This document shows positions 27,601 to 35,540 of a DNA stretch of 39,587 nucleotides, piece after piece. Made by a program: the position numbers and the translations under genes. Below the pieces are notes generated by a model. The model searched no databases. It saw only the letters and a list, made by a program, of their open reading frames with translations, and was not told where the DNA came from. The first letter of the stretch is position 1. Every line of letters starts with the position of its first letter. This stretch comes from Saprospirales bacterium (lineage in GTDB: Bacteria; Bacteroidota; Bacteroidia; Chitinophagales; Saprospiraceae), in NCBI GenBank assembly GCA_007695145.1, contig REEI01000044.1:1-39587 (forward strand). Direction: 5' to 3'.

Positions 27601-30562
27601 AATTTGCAACAATTTAACCATCTATCTAGATGAAGAAGGCCAGGTGGAATTACAGGTACTAGATATTGACGGAGGTTCCTTTGATAATTGTGAATTGAGT
27701 GATGCAAGTATCAGCAGCTCACATTTCGATTGCAGTGATATAGGACTTCAATCGGTTGTCCTTACTCTTGCAGATGAGAGTGGAAACAGCTCACACTGCA
27801 CTGCTATGGTAACGATAGAGGATGTATTGGAACCAATATTCGAATGCGATGACAGCCCCTTAATCCTGGAAGTAGGTAGCGAATGCGAAGCCTTTCTACC
27901 CCATTTACAGAACAGGATTTCGGTTGAGGATAATTGTTTAGAGGAGACAGATTTCTCTTTTGATCAGAACCCACCAGAGGGGGTATTGTTAGAGGCCGGT
28001 GATGAAATATCGGTGACTTTGTCCCTGAGTGAATCCGGAGGATGGATGGATGGGTGCGAAATTCAGGTTGCGGCTATAAATTCAGCTCAACTGGAGTGGT
28101 TGGATTCGCTTCCCGGAGATGAAGATTTGGTCTGCGGGGAATCCTTACCGGAAATATACTTAGCTGCAGGAGACTTCTGCGACTCCATAATGATAGCACC
28201 CATTGCTGATACAATATTCGGTTGTGCCGGAATTAATACCATTATCAGGACATGGAGTATAGCGGGTTTAGAGCATACTCAAACCATCAACTTTTCAGAT
28301 AATATACCACCATACTGGACTTCAAGCTTACCCTCCAATTTCACAGCATCCTGCGACAATATCCCGGATCCTGCGGTTTTAACAGCAGAAGATGATTGCA
28401 GTGATGTTGAGTTGAATATGTCTGAAATTGAAATACCCGGATCAAATCCTGGAGAGTTTCTCCTGGTTCGAACCTGGACAGCTTCTGATGATTGTGGAAA
28501 CAGCATAACCCATCAGCAATTCATCACAGTGGTCGATCAGGATCCCCCTTCTCTGGATTGTCCGACTCAAATTGAATACGATCTCGAAGGGGCATGCGAT
28601 CTCAACGTTCCCAATCTTGCCGACTCTGTGACGGTTTGGGACAATTGCACCGACCCAACTGAAATAAGTTTAAGTCAAACGCCGGTGCCCGGCTCTATAG
28701 CTGGAAATCCAACTGTTACCGTATTTATCACGGCAGTTGATCTATCTGGAAACAGTAATTTTTGCAGTTTTACCCTTCAACTTATCAATGAAGGCGGTAG
28801 TTCTTCACTGATATGTGCATTTGCTCCCATAAGCAATACTGCTACGGAAGGAGAATGCGGCGCCGAAATTGACCTAACCATAGATTGGATCCAGGGCTGC
28901 GACCAACCATTTATTGTTAATTCTTACAACTCCGGCGGTGAAAATGCCGGTGACTTCTACCCTGTTGGGCAGACCAGTGTATTGTTTCAGCTTTTTGAAA
29001 ACAGCACTTTGCTGGACGAATGCGAGGTGCTAGTAGAGGTTCAAGACGATCAATCTCCGACCATGGATTGCACTACTCTGCTGATTGAGCAGCTTGAAAA
29101 TCCTGGTGACAGCCTGGTTTGGGTAAACATACCAGAGGTCCTTGCCAATGACAACTGTGGCATAGAAGCGATTGTAAACAACTACAATGATGATGGCCCT
29201 GAAGTCTCTGATTATTTTCCGGAAGGAATTACCCCTATTGAATTTACGGCCATTGACAGTTCGGGTAATTCAGCTCATTGCACGACTACTGTGATTGTAT
29301 TGGATTCTGCTGAAACTCTCGATACATTCTTTCTGGCGGGAGAAATATTGTCTCCTGCCGGGTATCCTCCAGGTGAAGTAGCTCTCGGAATTACCGGCAA
29401 TATTGATTCAGTATATTTATCTAATTCCACCGGATTCTACCTTTTTCAGTTTCCTCAATTTTCAAGCTTTGAGGTTGCTCCGGAATTCAATCAAAATTGG
29501 TTGGATGGTGTTAGCACCCTTGACTTAATTCTCATTCAGCGGGCTGTATTGGGCATTGACACTTTGGCTAATCCCTACTACATAATTGCGGCTGATGCAA
29601 ATAATGATGGAGCCATAAGCACCATTGATTTGATATTGCTGCAGCGATTGATTTTAGGACTTGATAGCGAGCTAGCGGGCAACACTTCCTGGAGGTTTAT
29701 CCCTGAAGATTACACCTTTGATCATCCTCAAAATCCGCTTGCTGAAAATTGGCCTGAAACACGATCTTATTCCCTTTTGGAAGAAAATTTGAGTACAGAA
29801 AACTGGGTGGCCATAAAAACCGGCGATGTCAATGGAGATGCAGCCGCTGCAGGAAGCAGGATATCAAGACCCATTTTTCCACTGCTGTCAGAGGTCGCGT
29901 TTACTGATCGGGGAATTGTTGAAATTATTTTCCGCGCGGGAGTGAAGCAAAAAGTTAGTGGAGTTCAAATGGAATTCAATTTGTGTGATAAGCAGTTCAT
30001 CAATTGGGAACATGATTTTGAGGGCTCCATTTTAACCGGGGTTTCAGACATGGACTTTTTCCTTGATCAAAAAAAATCTCAATATCGGGTGGTCTGGTAT
30101 CATCCTACTGGAGTATTGGTCAATGAGGGCGACAAGCTTTTCAGCTTTATACTGGATGGAATATATGAAAAAATTGAACCTGAAGATCTTATCCAACTCA
30201 GTTCAGTCAATCCATTCCGGGAAAACCTGATCATTCAGGCAGAGGGCCTGAAGTCGTTTCGACCTGTGATTGAATTCCGGGATACAGAAACTGCCCGGGG
30301 CTTTGAATTGCATCAGAGTGTGCCCAATCCAACTGCGGGGTACACCGATATTCCCTTCACTCTACCTTCGGACTTAAATGTAATCCTGGAAATATTCGAC
30401 TCCCACGGAAATAAATTTAAGTCCAAAGAGATAAACGGCTACAGCGGCTTGAATTTCAGCAGGGTTAATTTAGAGCAATTTCCCTCCGGCATGTACATCT
30501 ACCGTCTGAGCACAGGGGATCTGAGTGCGAGCAAAAAGCTTATTGTTTTACCCGTAGAATGA
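24686..30562 (+). CDS. Giant T9SS-secreted multidomain surface protein
   Basis: The protein is 1,958 residues from the ATG at 24686; a TTG 33 nt upstream keeps the frame open but precedes no better signal. A signal peptide is likely (KVAAGFFILGATFLSTTSIA, cleavage near residue 34). Order of parts: two tandem modules of about 210 residues (about 65-274 and 275-485), each ending in an FDSxGDGICCFWGEGSY motif; a SprB-like Gly-rich repeat (about 485-560); a long array of HYR/Ig-like units with Cys pairs and DGSFDNC loops (about 560-1540); a peptidase-regulatory-like linker; a dockerin-like pair of calcium-loop repeats with DLILIQR and DLILLQR (about 1604-1660); a cohesin-like beta domain (about 1730-1855); and a T9SS type A sorting domain (about 1875-1958; QSVPNPTAGYTDIPF and GMYIYRLSTG). 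Probably an adhesin-like surface or released protein; ligand unknown. Confidence 0.9.
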   Translation: MDSFCSFTGKILGKVAAGFFILGATFLSTTSIACTENLDGLEEAFIQRSSLLNPSQSFRFSQPTDAGITDILVPEEWFCDSILQAEVELTNFGPEILEAVYIIFGLNHPYDTLFWTGQLATQESAVVQLPSINILPGTYEFLAYTYLPNGEPDPNPSNDSLETSFQTDLVEISIQIVLDQFPGETTWQLSDFQGNVLFSGGNYPGMQFDTVNYQFCVPREACFEFEIFDSFGDGICCFWGEGSYTVTNITSGAIVASGGEFRFQESTVFCTFENDAGAVIITDPMATGCDTLIEPQVIIKNYGMNDLSSVYLHYQLNNDDPDSLFWSGLLEPYEQDTIQLPVLLAMNGLNTLMAFTSLPNYEQDPNNINDSTSLEFYVGTTPLSLTIVLDLFPSETTWEFSDPSGNILFSGGPYTGFSSGDTVSYSLCLSTNCYTFTIFDSWGDGICCFWGEGSYLLINEQNGEVLAEGGNFGFEESTGFCLGNPMVTNIVDVSHIPCGESDTGGASVTVTGGSGVYSFEWSSGSTDSIVTGLSGGFHYVTVSDGFTSTEDTVFIEGGVPPTAICQDVTIYLDENGVANLLPTDVDDGSIDSCGVESLQLSQSVFDCDDLVGTTIELIVTNAAGQQDHCTSLVTLFDTIHPTALCSDVDYFLDENGAANPGAELFDDGSFDNCESLEFSINPSGFNCDNLGSNSVVLTVTDEGGNTSSCTAQLLLSDNIPPVAVCNDLIVELNSDGLGQIAIDEVDNGSFDNCELASLSISKQNFDCDDIGIQMVTLTVTDSSGNSSDCNAEVEIFDLISPEIICPDDIISTIENPGDSTIHIEIGEAIASDNCGIAEVENDYNTGGANASDYYPVGVTVVIFTALDFSENSAQCSITIEVEADESIIAICQNTEVFLDEDGTFELNASQLDGGSTGGSGPLTFAVSGEELVHLFCDDLGLLELTLVVSDAAGQSETCSAEVSIFDTLPPVAICNNLTIYLDEEGQVELQVLDIDGGSFDNCELSDASISSSHFDCSDIGLQSVVLTLADESGNSSHCTAMVTIEDVLEPIFECDDSPLILEVGSECEAFLPHLQNRISVEDNCLEETDFSFDQNPPEGVLLEAGDEISVTLSLSESGGWMDGCEIQVAAINSAQLEWLDSLPGDEDLVCGESLPEIYLAAGDFCDSIMIAPIADTIFGCAGINTIIRTWSIAGLEHTQTINFSDNIPPYWTSSLPSNFTASCDNIPDPAVLTAEDDCSDVELNMSEIEIPGSNPGEFLLVRTWTASDDCGNSITHQQFITVVDQDPPSLDCPTQIEYDLEGACDLNVPNLADSVTVWDNCTDPTEISLSQTPVPGSIAGNPTVTVFITAVDLSGNSNFCSFTLQLINEGGSSSLICAFAPISNTATEGECGAEIDLTIDWIQGCDQPFIVNSYNSGGENAGDFYPVGQTSVLFQLFENSTLLDECEVLVEVQDDQSPTMDCTTLLIEQLENPGDSLVWVNIPEVLANDNCGIEAIVNNYNDDGPEVSDYFPEGITPIEFTAIDSSGNSAHCTTTVIVLDSAETLDTFFLAGEILSPAGYPPGEVALGITGNIDSVYLSNSTGFYLFQFPQFSSFEVAPEFNQNWLDGVSTLDLILIQRAVLGIDTLANPYYIIAADANNDGAISTIDLILLQRLILGLDSELAGNTSWRFIPEDYTFDHPQNPLAENWPETRSYSLLEENLSTENWVAIKTGDVNGDAAAAGSRISRPIFPLLSEVAFTDRGIVEIIFRAGVKQKVSGVQMEFNLCDKQFINWEHDFEGSILTGVSDMDFFLDQKKSQYRVVWYHPTGVLVNEGDKLFSFILDGIYEKIEPEDLIQLSSVNPFRENLIIQAEGLKSFRPVIEFRDTETARGFELHQSVPNPTAGYTDIPFTLPSDLNVILEIFDSHGNKFKSKEINGYSGLNFSRVNLEQFPSGMYIYRLSTGDLSASKKLIVLPVE
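25367..26050 (+). repeat. Tandem module duplication inside the T9SS protein
   Basis: Two 51-nt copies (25367-25417 and 26000-26050), 633 nt apart, encode FDSFGDGICCFWGEGSY and FDSWGDGICCFWGEGSY. They mark the ends of two tandem modules of about 210 residues that also share the D-AG/TDI-start, L-FW(S/T)G(Q/L)L, I(V)LD(Q/L)FP-E-TTW and GGNFG/F-ES endings. Amino-acid identity across the motif is high although the DNA has diverged. Confidence 0.85.
26441..27694 (+). repeat. HYR-like repeat array with DGSFDNC units
   Basis: Similar 27-nt segments recur at 26441-26467, 26681-26707, 26921-26947 and 27668-27694, coding for DDGSIDSCG, DDGSFDNCE, DNGSFDNCE and DGGSFDNCE. The second and third are nearly identical at the DNA level. 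They belong to consecutive units of about 80 residues, each with a 'VxLDEDG' strand, a DNC loop and a 'TDxSGNSxxC' strand, typical of HYR domains. These are intragenic coding repeats, not CRISPR. Confidence 0.8.
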
Positions 30563-30668
30563 GAGACTTTTTACAATTGCTTTCCAAAAAGGCTGTTATG
30601 TCTTGAATGAGTTGTGAATACATTACAACAACTTACATCAATTGAAAATCCTTTAGTGGTTACTTTTT

Positions 30669-31829
30669 TCATTCATTCAGTGAGCGATACAATTCATTAG
30701 CTGCCTTTTCACCCAGTACAGGACTGAGGGCAACGCCCATACCACTCAATCGTACAACGGAGAGGATTTTATTGGAGGTCCATTCGAAAACCGGGTCTTT
30801 GGTTGAGCCAACACCCATGATTCCTGACCAGCTCATGTATTCCTTAATCCGGCTTCCGGAGGGCAGGATTTCAGTTTGAGCATACTCTTTCAAACCATTA
30901 ATTATCTCTTCATTCACTTGCATAATATCCGTAACTTCGTCCTCCCTATACCAATGTCTCCCACCTCCGATGAGCAGCATCCCATTGACTGATCTGAAAT
31001 AAATATACCCATTTTCACTATGCCAGGAACCCTCCAACCTAAAGGGTTGGTCCAACTTAAGCAACAAAACCTGATTTCTGGCGGGCAATACGGTTGGCCT
31101 TTGGGGAAACAACCGGCTGTAAAACCCATTGGTAGCAATGAGAACCTTTGAGCTAGAAATCCGGTGGTTTCGATTGGTCTCTATTTCTATTTTGCCTGCA
31201 GATTCTTTCAAATTTTCGACCCGGAATCCCTCAAGCAGACGAACACCCGCTGACTCATTCAGTTGATTGATGTACTTCAGCAATGAAGCCGGATGAACCT
31301 GCCCTTCTCCTTCAATTTTTATCGCTTTGGAATGCCCTGAAGCCAATTTTTCAAGTTGTCCTGAATCCATCTTGCTGTAGGGGTCCCTTCCAATAACTGA
31401 TTTAAGGGACTCATTCAATTCCGACAGTTTATTCAGGACTTGATCGTAGGTAGCGGATTGGCTTTTTGTAAAAAGTTCGTAACCACTGTTCCAGGAAATG
31501 GAGGCACTTCCGGGTGGCACTAGAGATTGGATCTTTCGCAATCCCATGTATCTATCTCTGACCAGACCCAGTGCCTTTACCTCTCCCATAGTTTCAATAT
31601 CCTCCAGTATTTCGGTGGGGCTACCATAACAGAGAAAACCGGCATTGCGAGTGCTGGCTCCCCTGCTGATGGTCATTTCCTCCAAAATGACAATTCTAAT
31701 TCCGGGATTCAAGCGCGAAAGAAAAAAAGCCGTCCAGGCACCGGTAAAACCCCCGCCAATGATACATACATCGCAGTCTGCTGGCAATAATTGCGATTCC
31801 CAATAACTAAGCCCGGTAATAATTCCCAT
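30669..31829 (-). CDS. FAD-dependent oxidoreductase (DAO family)
   Basis: This is a 386-residue amino-acid-oxidase-like flavoprotein of the DAO family (glycine/D-amino-acid oxidases, sarcosine oxidases, and gamma-glutamylputrescine-oxidase-like proteins). The FAD-binding Rossmann motif is CDVCIIGGGFTGAWTAFFLS (G25-G26-G27-F-T-G30) with an acidic residue at about E50 in RIVILEEMTIS. The second FAD-contact blocks STRNAGFLCYG and VLIATNGFYSRLFP, and the C-terminal VVRLSGMGVALSPVLG, are typical. The substrate cannot be read from the sequence. It is divergent from the DUF4293 gene with 60 nt between start codons. There is no signal peptide, so it is cytoplasmic. Confidence 0.88.
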   Translation of the reverse strand: MGIITGLSYWESQLLPADCDVCIIGGGFTGAWTAFFLSRLNPGIRIVILEEMTISRGASTRNAGFLCYGSPTEILEDIETMGEVKALGLVRDRYMGLRKIQSLVPPGSASISWNSGYELFTKSQSATYDQVLNKLSELNESLKSVIGRDPYSKMDSGQLEKLASGHSKAIKIEGEGQVHPASLLKYINQLNESAGVRLLEGFRVENLKESAGKIEIETNRNHRISSSKVLIATNGFYSRLFPQRPTVLPARNQVLLLKLDQPFRLEGSWHSENGYIYFRSVNGMLLIGGGRHWYREDEVTDIMQVNEEIINGLKEYAQTEILPSGSRIKEYMSWSGIMGVGSTKDPVFEWTSNKILSVVRLSGMGVALSPVLGEKAANELYRSLNE

Positions 31830-31858
31830 ACTTATTTTTTTACGATCTAAAATTGGCT

Positions 31859-31866
31859 TAAATTTG
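31859..31866 (+). promoter_or_regulatory. Candidate -7 box of the DUF4293 gene
   Basis: TAAATTTG is an exact TAnnTTTG match, with predicted start near 31873 and the ATG at 31890. The expected -33 position carries only a run of T without the G, so it is a partial promoter. Confidence 0.4.
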
Positions 31867-31889
31867 ACGGCTCAAAGTAAAGGAAAATA

Positions 31890-32327
31890 ATGATTCAAAG
31901 AATACAAAGTGTCTTTCTATTGCTTGCCTTTCTGGCATTTGCCGGAATGGTTTTTCTGCCTGTGGCCCAATCTGATCAGGCATTCGGAACAATCATGGAA
32001 GACCAAAAGTTCTACACCACCGAACACCTTTGGATGACCATTTTTGCAATGCTCGGTGGCATCATCAGCCTCTTTAACATTTTCTTATTCAAAACGCGAA
32101 AGTCGCAAATGCGCTTTTGTATGATTGCCAATTTATTTGCTCTCATCTGGGCTGCAAGTGCCTTTTACCAGGTCATCCAATTAGAGGCTATAGCCGGTGC
32201 CGGCGCTTCTGTAAATCATTCCAAAGCCTTTTTAATGGCACTTCTGGCAATACTGTTTCTCTCCCTTGCCTTCTATTTTATACGAAAGGACGAGCGATTG
32301 GTGAGATCTATGAATAGCCTAAGGTGA
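31890..32327 (+). CDS. DUF4293 family membrane protein
   Basis: This 145-residue integral membrane protein begins MIQRIQSVFLLLAFLAFAGM, the signature start of DUF4293, a family found almost only in Bacteroidota. Four membrane helices are visible: about residues 7-26, 48-68, 74-98 and 109-130, with a short positively charged C-terminus (IRKDERLVRSMNSLR). Family function is unknown. It is divergently placed from the FAD oxidoreductase. About 580 nt of gene-poor DNA follow. I base this on the N-terminal motif and topology. Confidence 0.85.
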   Translation: MIQRIQSVFLLLAFLAFAGMVFLPVAQSDQAFGTIMEDQKFYTTEHLWMTIFAMLGGIISLFNIFLFKTRKSQMRFCMIANLFALIWAASAFYQVIQLEAIAGAGASVNHSKAFLMALLAILFLSLAFYFIRKDERLVRSMNSLR

Positions 32328-32909
32328 GCAATGGGAGCAAAGGAGACCAAATTAGGTAATCTGTGCTTATAAGGATTGATTAAAAGCAGGTGAATTTCCA
32401 GTAATGCGGTCTGGTGAGGAATTACAAAACGATTGTTTCTTTCTCTATGATATCAGTTTAATTCAATGTTATTCAATCGCCTTTCGATCTGGGATCCGCA
32501 ACTGTTACTGAATTGACAATTTTGATCATTAAATGGCAGCAGGATAGAAGTTTTTATACTACCAGAAACCAGAGCCCTATGCCGCGATTCCGGCTAAAAA
32601 CTATACACTCCAAAGTTTTTTAAGCTTTAATCAAAAATAAGGGTCTATAACTTTTGCGAGATTAAAGGATCTGCAGAAAATAGAGAATCAATGACTGATT
32701 CAGTTACTGGAATTTTATAATTAGCTCAATCTACTTTCCCATTATGAAGAAAATAGAGGATTTAATACCACAAACTCACTTAAATTTTCCACCTGGCACT
32801 GAGGAATCAAAAGAAACTTTAATGCAGTCTGTCTTGAAATTTCAAAAGAAAAATTCTTTGGAAGCTAGCTGATGCAGGGCTGCAATAATCCGTTCAATAG
32901 GAGAAAGGA
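32328..32909. other. 582-nt intergenic stretch with one small ORF
   Basis: This stretch lies between the convergent DUF4293 gene and the exbD gene. Apart from a 42-residue ORF at 32744-32872 I see no gene, no terminator with a T-run and no repeat. A near-match of about 17 nt (GCGGTCTGGTG...) near 32405 resembles the 3' end of exbD at 32917, but it is too short to mean much. Confidence 0.4.
32744..32872 (+). CDS. Possible 42-residue small protein
   Basis: ATG to TGA, 42 residues, starting MKKIEDLIPQTHLNFPPGTE and ending with a lysine-rich stretch. It is polar, without a membrane segment or cysteines. The composition is protein-like and the frame begins 5 nt after a TTTCCCATT stretch, but it is too short for confidence and has no known motif. 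It could be a remnant or chance. Confidence 0.25.
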   Translation: MKKIEDLIPQTHLNFPPGTEESKETLMQSVLKFQKKNSLEAS

Positions 32910-33377
32910 TCATTCGATACGCGGTCTGGTGGAGTAATTGACTTTGTACTGTTCGGCTTTTCTCAATTCGGTTTTAACATCACCCACAATACCCATGGTG
33001 ACATCTCTGTCGACCCTTAAGGAGGTGGTGATGGCAGGAACCTGATTTTCAGGCACCCGCAATCTGTGTTCGCCTATGAAAAGAGCAATATCGTCAAGGC
33101 CTCGGATGGCATCACCCATTTGGATACGCGGTGAAGTGCCGTAAATATGTTGATAGCGCTCCACGGGTCGTCCTATATAAATATAATGCACCAAGGATTT
33201 TCTTTCCAGACTGGTCAATTCGGTAGCTTCAGGAGTGGTCACCTGCACGATAATTTCTGCATCTCTAAGGACGGTAACTACCATAAAGAAAAACAACAAC
33301 ATAAAGATGATATCCGGCAGGGAAGCCGTTTGTATAGTCGGAGCTGATTTTCCGCGTTTTTTTCTGAATCTGGACAT
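32910..33377 (-). CDS. exbD: ExbD/TolR-family biopolymer transport protein (second copy)
   Basis: A 155-residue ExbD-type protein: a short basic cytoplasmic N-terminus (MSRFRKKRGKSAPTIQT), one membrane helix with the proton-path aspartate D22 in SLPDIIFMLLFFFMVVTVL, and a periplasmic domain that is longer than usual and has a YIGRPVERYQHIYG insertion. ExbD works with ExbB to couple the proton gradient to TonB or a similar transducer. It is the last of four genes on the minus strand, 52 nt after the first exbD. Tandem unequal exbD genes are common in Bacteroidota. Confidence 0.92.
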   Translation of the reverse strand: MSRFRKKRGKSAPTIQTASLPDIIFMLLFFFMVVTVLRDAEIIVQVTTPEATELTSLERKSLVHYIYIGRPVERYQHIYGTSPRIQMGDAIRGLDDIALFIGEHRLRVPENQVPAITTSLRVDRDVTMGIVGDVKTELRKAEQYKVNYSTRPRIE

Positions 33378-33429
33378 CTTATTGATCTAAAGCTGTTAAA
33401 CAGATAATAATTATAATGCAGGAGAAAGA

Positions 33430-33984
33430 TTAACCCTCTTCTCCGAAATCAGTCGGTTCTGCCTCAGAGATGATCATGGGAATTTCCTCTCTAATCACCC
33501 TGCGCTGCTCGAGTTCCAAGTTGTCGTAAGCGGTCCCAAATCGAGCTCTCGACGCATCGTCTCGCAGTGAGTTGTAGGCGGCCATAATTTCGTTGTACAC
33601 CTCAATATAGGTCCGGTAACTCGTACCCCGGTCATTTTTCAGGGAAATCACCGCTCTTTGGGGGCTTTCACTGAGTGTAGGATCATCGTTGGGGTTCATA
33701 ATAAACTCCATTGCGCGCTCTTTCAGGTCACCTACCCGGGCAGGTTCTCCCCTTACGAGTAGTTGATTTTGAGCATTTACCAGTATAGAGAAAACATTCC
33801 TCTGGTTGAGGTCCACAATTTCCGGTTCTTCGTCCGACCATGGTGGCAGACGCACAAGAATACCTTTGTCCTCCATAATGGTGGTTGTCACCAGGAAGAA
33901 GATCAGGAGTAGGAAGGCTATGTCTGCCATAGCTCCGGCATTGATCTCATTGGACATCCTGTCTCTTGCAGATTTTCTGGCCAT
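33430..33984 (-). CDS. exbD: ExbD/TolR-family biopolymer transport protein (first copy)
   Basis: This 184-residue protein has a basic N-terminus (MARKSARDRMSNEI), a single helix with the proton-path aspartate D21 (AMADIAFLLLIFFLVTTTI) and a periplasmic domain that ends in an acidic tail. A Pro-rich EDKGILVRLPPWSDEEPE stretch follows the helix. The gene is 10 nt downstream of the 4-TM gene, so it is co-transcribed with it and exbB. With its partner exbD it may form a hetero-assembly. Confidence 0.93.
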   Translation of the reverse strand: MARKSARDRMSNEINAGAMADIAFLLLIFFLVTTTIMEDKGILVRLPPWSDEEPEIVDLNQRNVFSILVNAQNQLLVRGEPARVGDLKERAMEFIMNPNDDPTLSESPQRAVISLKNDRGTSYRTYIEVYNEIMAAYNSLRDDASRARFGTAYDNLELEQRRVIREEIPMIISEAEPTDFGEEG

Positions 33985-33994
33985 GGGTTACTCT

Positions 33995-34504
33995 TTAATT
34001 TTTGAAAATATTGATCACTTCTCCCACTACTATCGCAAAAGCAGCCAGGCCGCCGAGGATTAAGGTAGTGGAAAGACCTGCGGAAATCAGTTTACTTACC
34101 CCTTCTGAGATATTAAATCTCTCGAGTGTAGTCAACATCGGCCCGTCAAATCCTGGATCTGCGGAAGAGTAGGCAATGAACCCAATAATAAGAACAAGTG
34201 CAAATCCGATGATCATCTTAATTGACCGCTTCGGCTCCTTCACTAAAAACCAAAGCCCAAAAAGCACTGCAATTACGGCATTGAGGAAGATAAGAAAAAT
34301 GGTTGCCCTAAGACCAAAGTCGAATAATGTTGCGGTTTTTTGATCTTCTTCATTCATCATTTCAAAGGCATCCACATTGGCTGTAATGGTGAAGAAAAAT
34401 ATCAGCACAATAATCAGACCCAGCGAAAATGCCAGGAGTTGACCTCGTTTTAGTAATATATTATATAGTTTAGCCATGAATCCATGTTTATTTGGGTTTG
34501 ACAA
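33995..34504 (-). CDS. Unknown four-helix membrane protein between exbB and exbD
   Basis: A 169-residue integral membrane protein, four predicted helices (about 18-40, 63-88, 95-115 and 139-167), with an acidic first loop (ANVDAFEMMNEEDQ). It matches no family I recognise. It sits 25 nt after exbB and 10 nt before the first exbD, so it must be translated with them. It could be an accessory part of the motor complex. The short charged N-terminus has no signal peptide; the N-terminus is probably cytoplasmic. Confidence 0.7.
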   Translation of the reverse strand: MSNPNKHGFMAKLYNILLKRGQLLAFSLGLIIVLIFFFTITANVDAFEMMNEEDQKTATLFDFGLRATIFLIFLNAVIAVLFGLWFLVKEPKRSIKMIIGFALVLIIGFIAYSSADPGFDGPMLTTLERFNISEGVSKLISAGLSTTLILGGLAAFAIVVGEVINIFKN

Positions 34505-34529
34505 AAAACGGGCTTGTTCAACCCACTGA

Positions 34530-35261
34530 TTACTTGTTGTGTCTAACCATCACATCAATAAATGCAACGGTGGCGTCTTCCATTCTATTAACAATTCCAT
34601 CAATTTTAGAGATGATGTAATTGTAGAAAATCTGAAGGATGATTGCTACGATCAAACCAAAAACTGTAGTGAGAAGGGCCACCTTAATACCACCGGCAAC
34701 GATGGATGGAGAGAGATCTCCAGCGGCTTCAATTCTGTCAAATGCGTAGATCATACCGATAACCGTACCCATAAATCCGAGCATTGGGGCAATCGCGATG
34801 AAGAGCGATATCCATACCAATCCTTTTTCCAGCAATCCCATTTGAACGCTTCCATAGGATACAATGGCCTTTTCAACTCCCTCAATTCCCTTGTCAGAAT
34901 TGTTGAGGCCTTCGTAAAGGATGGATGCAGTAGGGCCGGGAGTAGCTTTGCAGAGTTCTTTGGCACCTTCTAAATCACCGGAGGCAACTTTCTCTTCGAT
35001 CTGGTTGACCAGTTTATCGGTATTGACAGTTGCAATATTGAGGGTAATAATTCGCTCAATGCAAAAAGCCAAACCGAGAATTAGACAGATGAGAACAAGG
35101 CTCATAAAGCGCCAGTCACCTGCTATAAATTGCTCCTTCAAAACCTGAAAAACGCCGGTTTCAGCGGCGGCGGTAGTCTCCTGAGCCATTGCCGGAGAAG
35201 CGGCAAATAGAATAACGCCCAAAGTGAAAAGGCTTGAGGTCATCAGTAGTCTTCGATTCAT
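34530..35261 (-). CDS. exbB: ExbB/TolQ/MotA-family proton channel protein
   Basis: This 243-residue member of the MotA/TolQ/ExbB proton-channel family has an N-terminal hydrophobic segment (SLFTLGVILFAASPAMAQ) that looks like a signal peptide, then three membrane helices (about 53-72, 146-170, 192-220). The channel core is intact, with FIAIAPMLGFMGTVIGMIYAFD and GGIKVALLTTVFGLIVAI, the family's helix 2 and 3 pattern. It forms pentamers with ExbD and uses the proton gradient. It is the first gene of the four-gene unit, with an exact promoter upstream. Confidence 0.95.
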   Translation of the reverse strand: MNRRLLMTSSLFTLGVILFAASPAMAQETTAAAETGVFQVLKEQFIAGDWRFMSLVLICLILGLAFCIERIITLNIATVNTDKLVNQIEEKVASGDLEGAKELCKATPGPTASILYEGLNNSDKGIEGVEKAIVSYGSVQMGLLEKGLVWISLFIAIAPMLGFMGTVIGMIYAFDRIEAAGDLSPSIVAGGIKVALLTTVFGLIVAIILQIFYNYIISKIDGIVNRMEDATVAFIDVMVRHNK

Positions 35262-35308
35262 AATACGTTGATTTTCGCTGATTAAATGTTAATGCTTTAT
35301 AGACGGGG

Positions 35309-35337
35309 CAAATATAAATCCCCTTAGGTTAATTCAA
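35309..35337 (-). promoter_or_regulatory. Promoter of the exb cluster
   Basis: On the minus strand, the -7 box TATATTTG (35309-35316) is an exact consensus, with TTG (35335-35337) 18 nt upstream as a -33 element. Transcription is predicted to start near 35302, giving a 5' leader of about 40 nt before the exbB ATG. Confidence 0.65.
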
Positions 35338-35350
35338 TTTTAATAATTTG

Positions 35351-35438
35351 CGGAGAGTAAGGGATTCGAACCCTTGATACCCTTTTGGGGTATACACGCG
35401 TTCCAGGCGTGCGCCTTCGACCGCTCGGCCAACTCTCC
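35351..35438 (-). tRNA. tRNA-Ser (anticodon GGA)
   Basis: An 88-nt tRNA on the minus strand. The acceptor arm GGAGAGT pairs with ACTCTCC, and G is the discriminator. The anticodon stem CACGC/GCGTG closes loop CTGGAAC, anticodon GGA, reading UCC and UCU. A long variable arm (TATACCC/GGGTATA-like stem) marks it as a type II tRNA, as expected for serine. The T-arm has GGTTCGAATCC. The CCA end is not encoded. The gene lies downstream of tatD and could be co-transcribed or use its own promoter. Confidence 0.97.
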
Positions 35439-35540
35439 GGATCGCTATACGTTTATAACGAGAGGCAAAATTTCAAAAATTGACTCAATATTACAAAAAT
35501 TTCACCGACTTTATTTGAATCCTTTGAAAACAAAAGCTGT

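Noticed and set aside
26441-27694. Regularly spaced similar DNA segments suggesting a CRISPR-like array
   Set aside because: They lie inside one long reading frame and code for HYR-type protein repeats with irregular spacing.
32405-32425. Similarity of about 17 nt to the 3' end of exbD, suggesting a partial duplication
   Set aside because: Too short and out of a consistent reading frame; likely chance.
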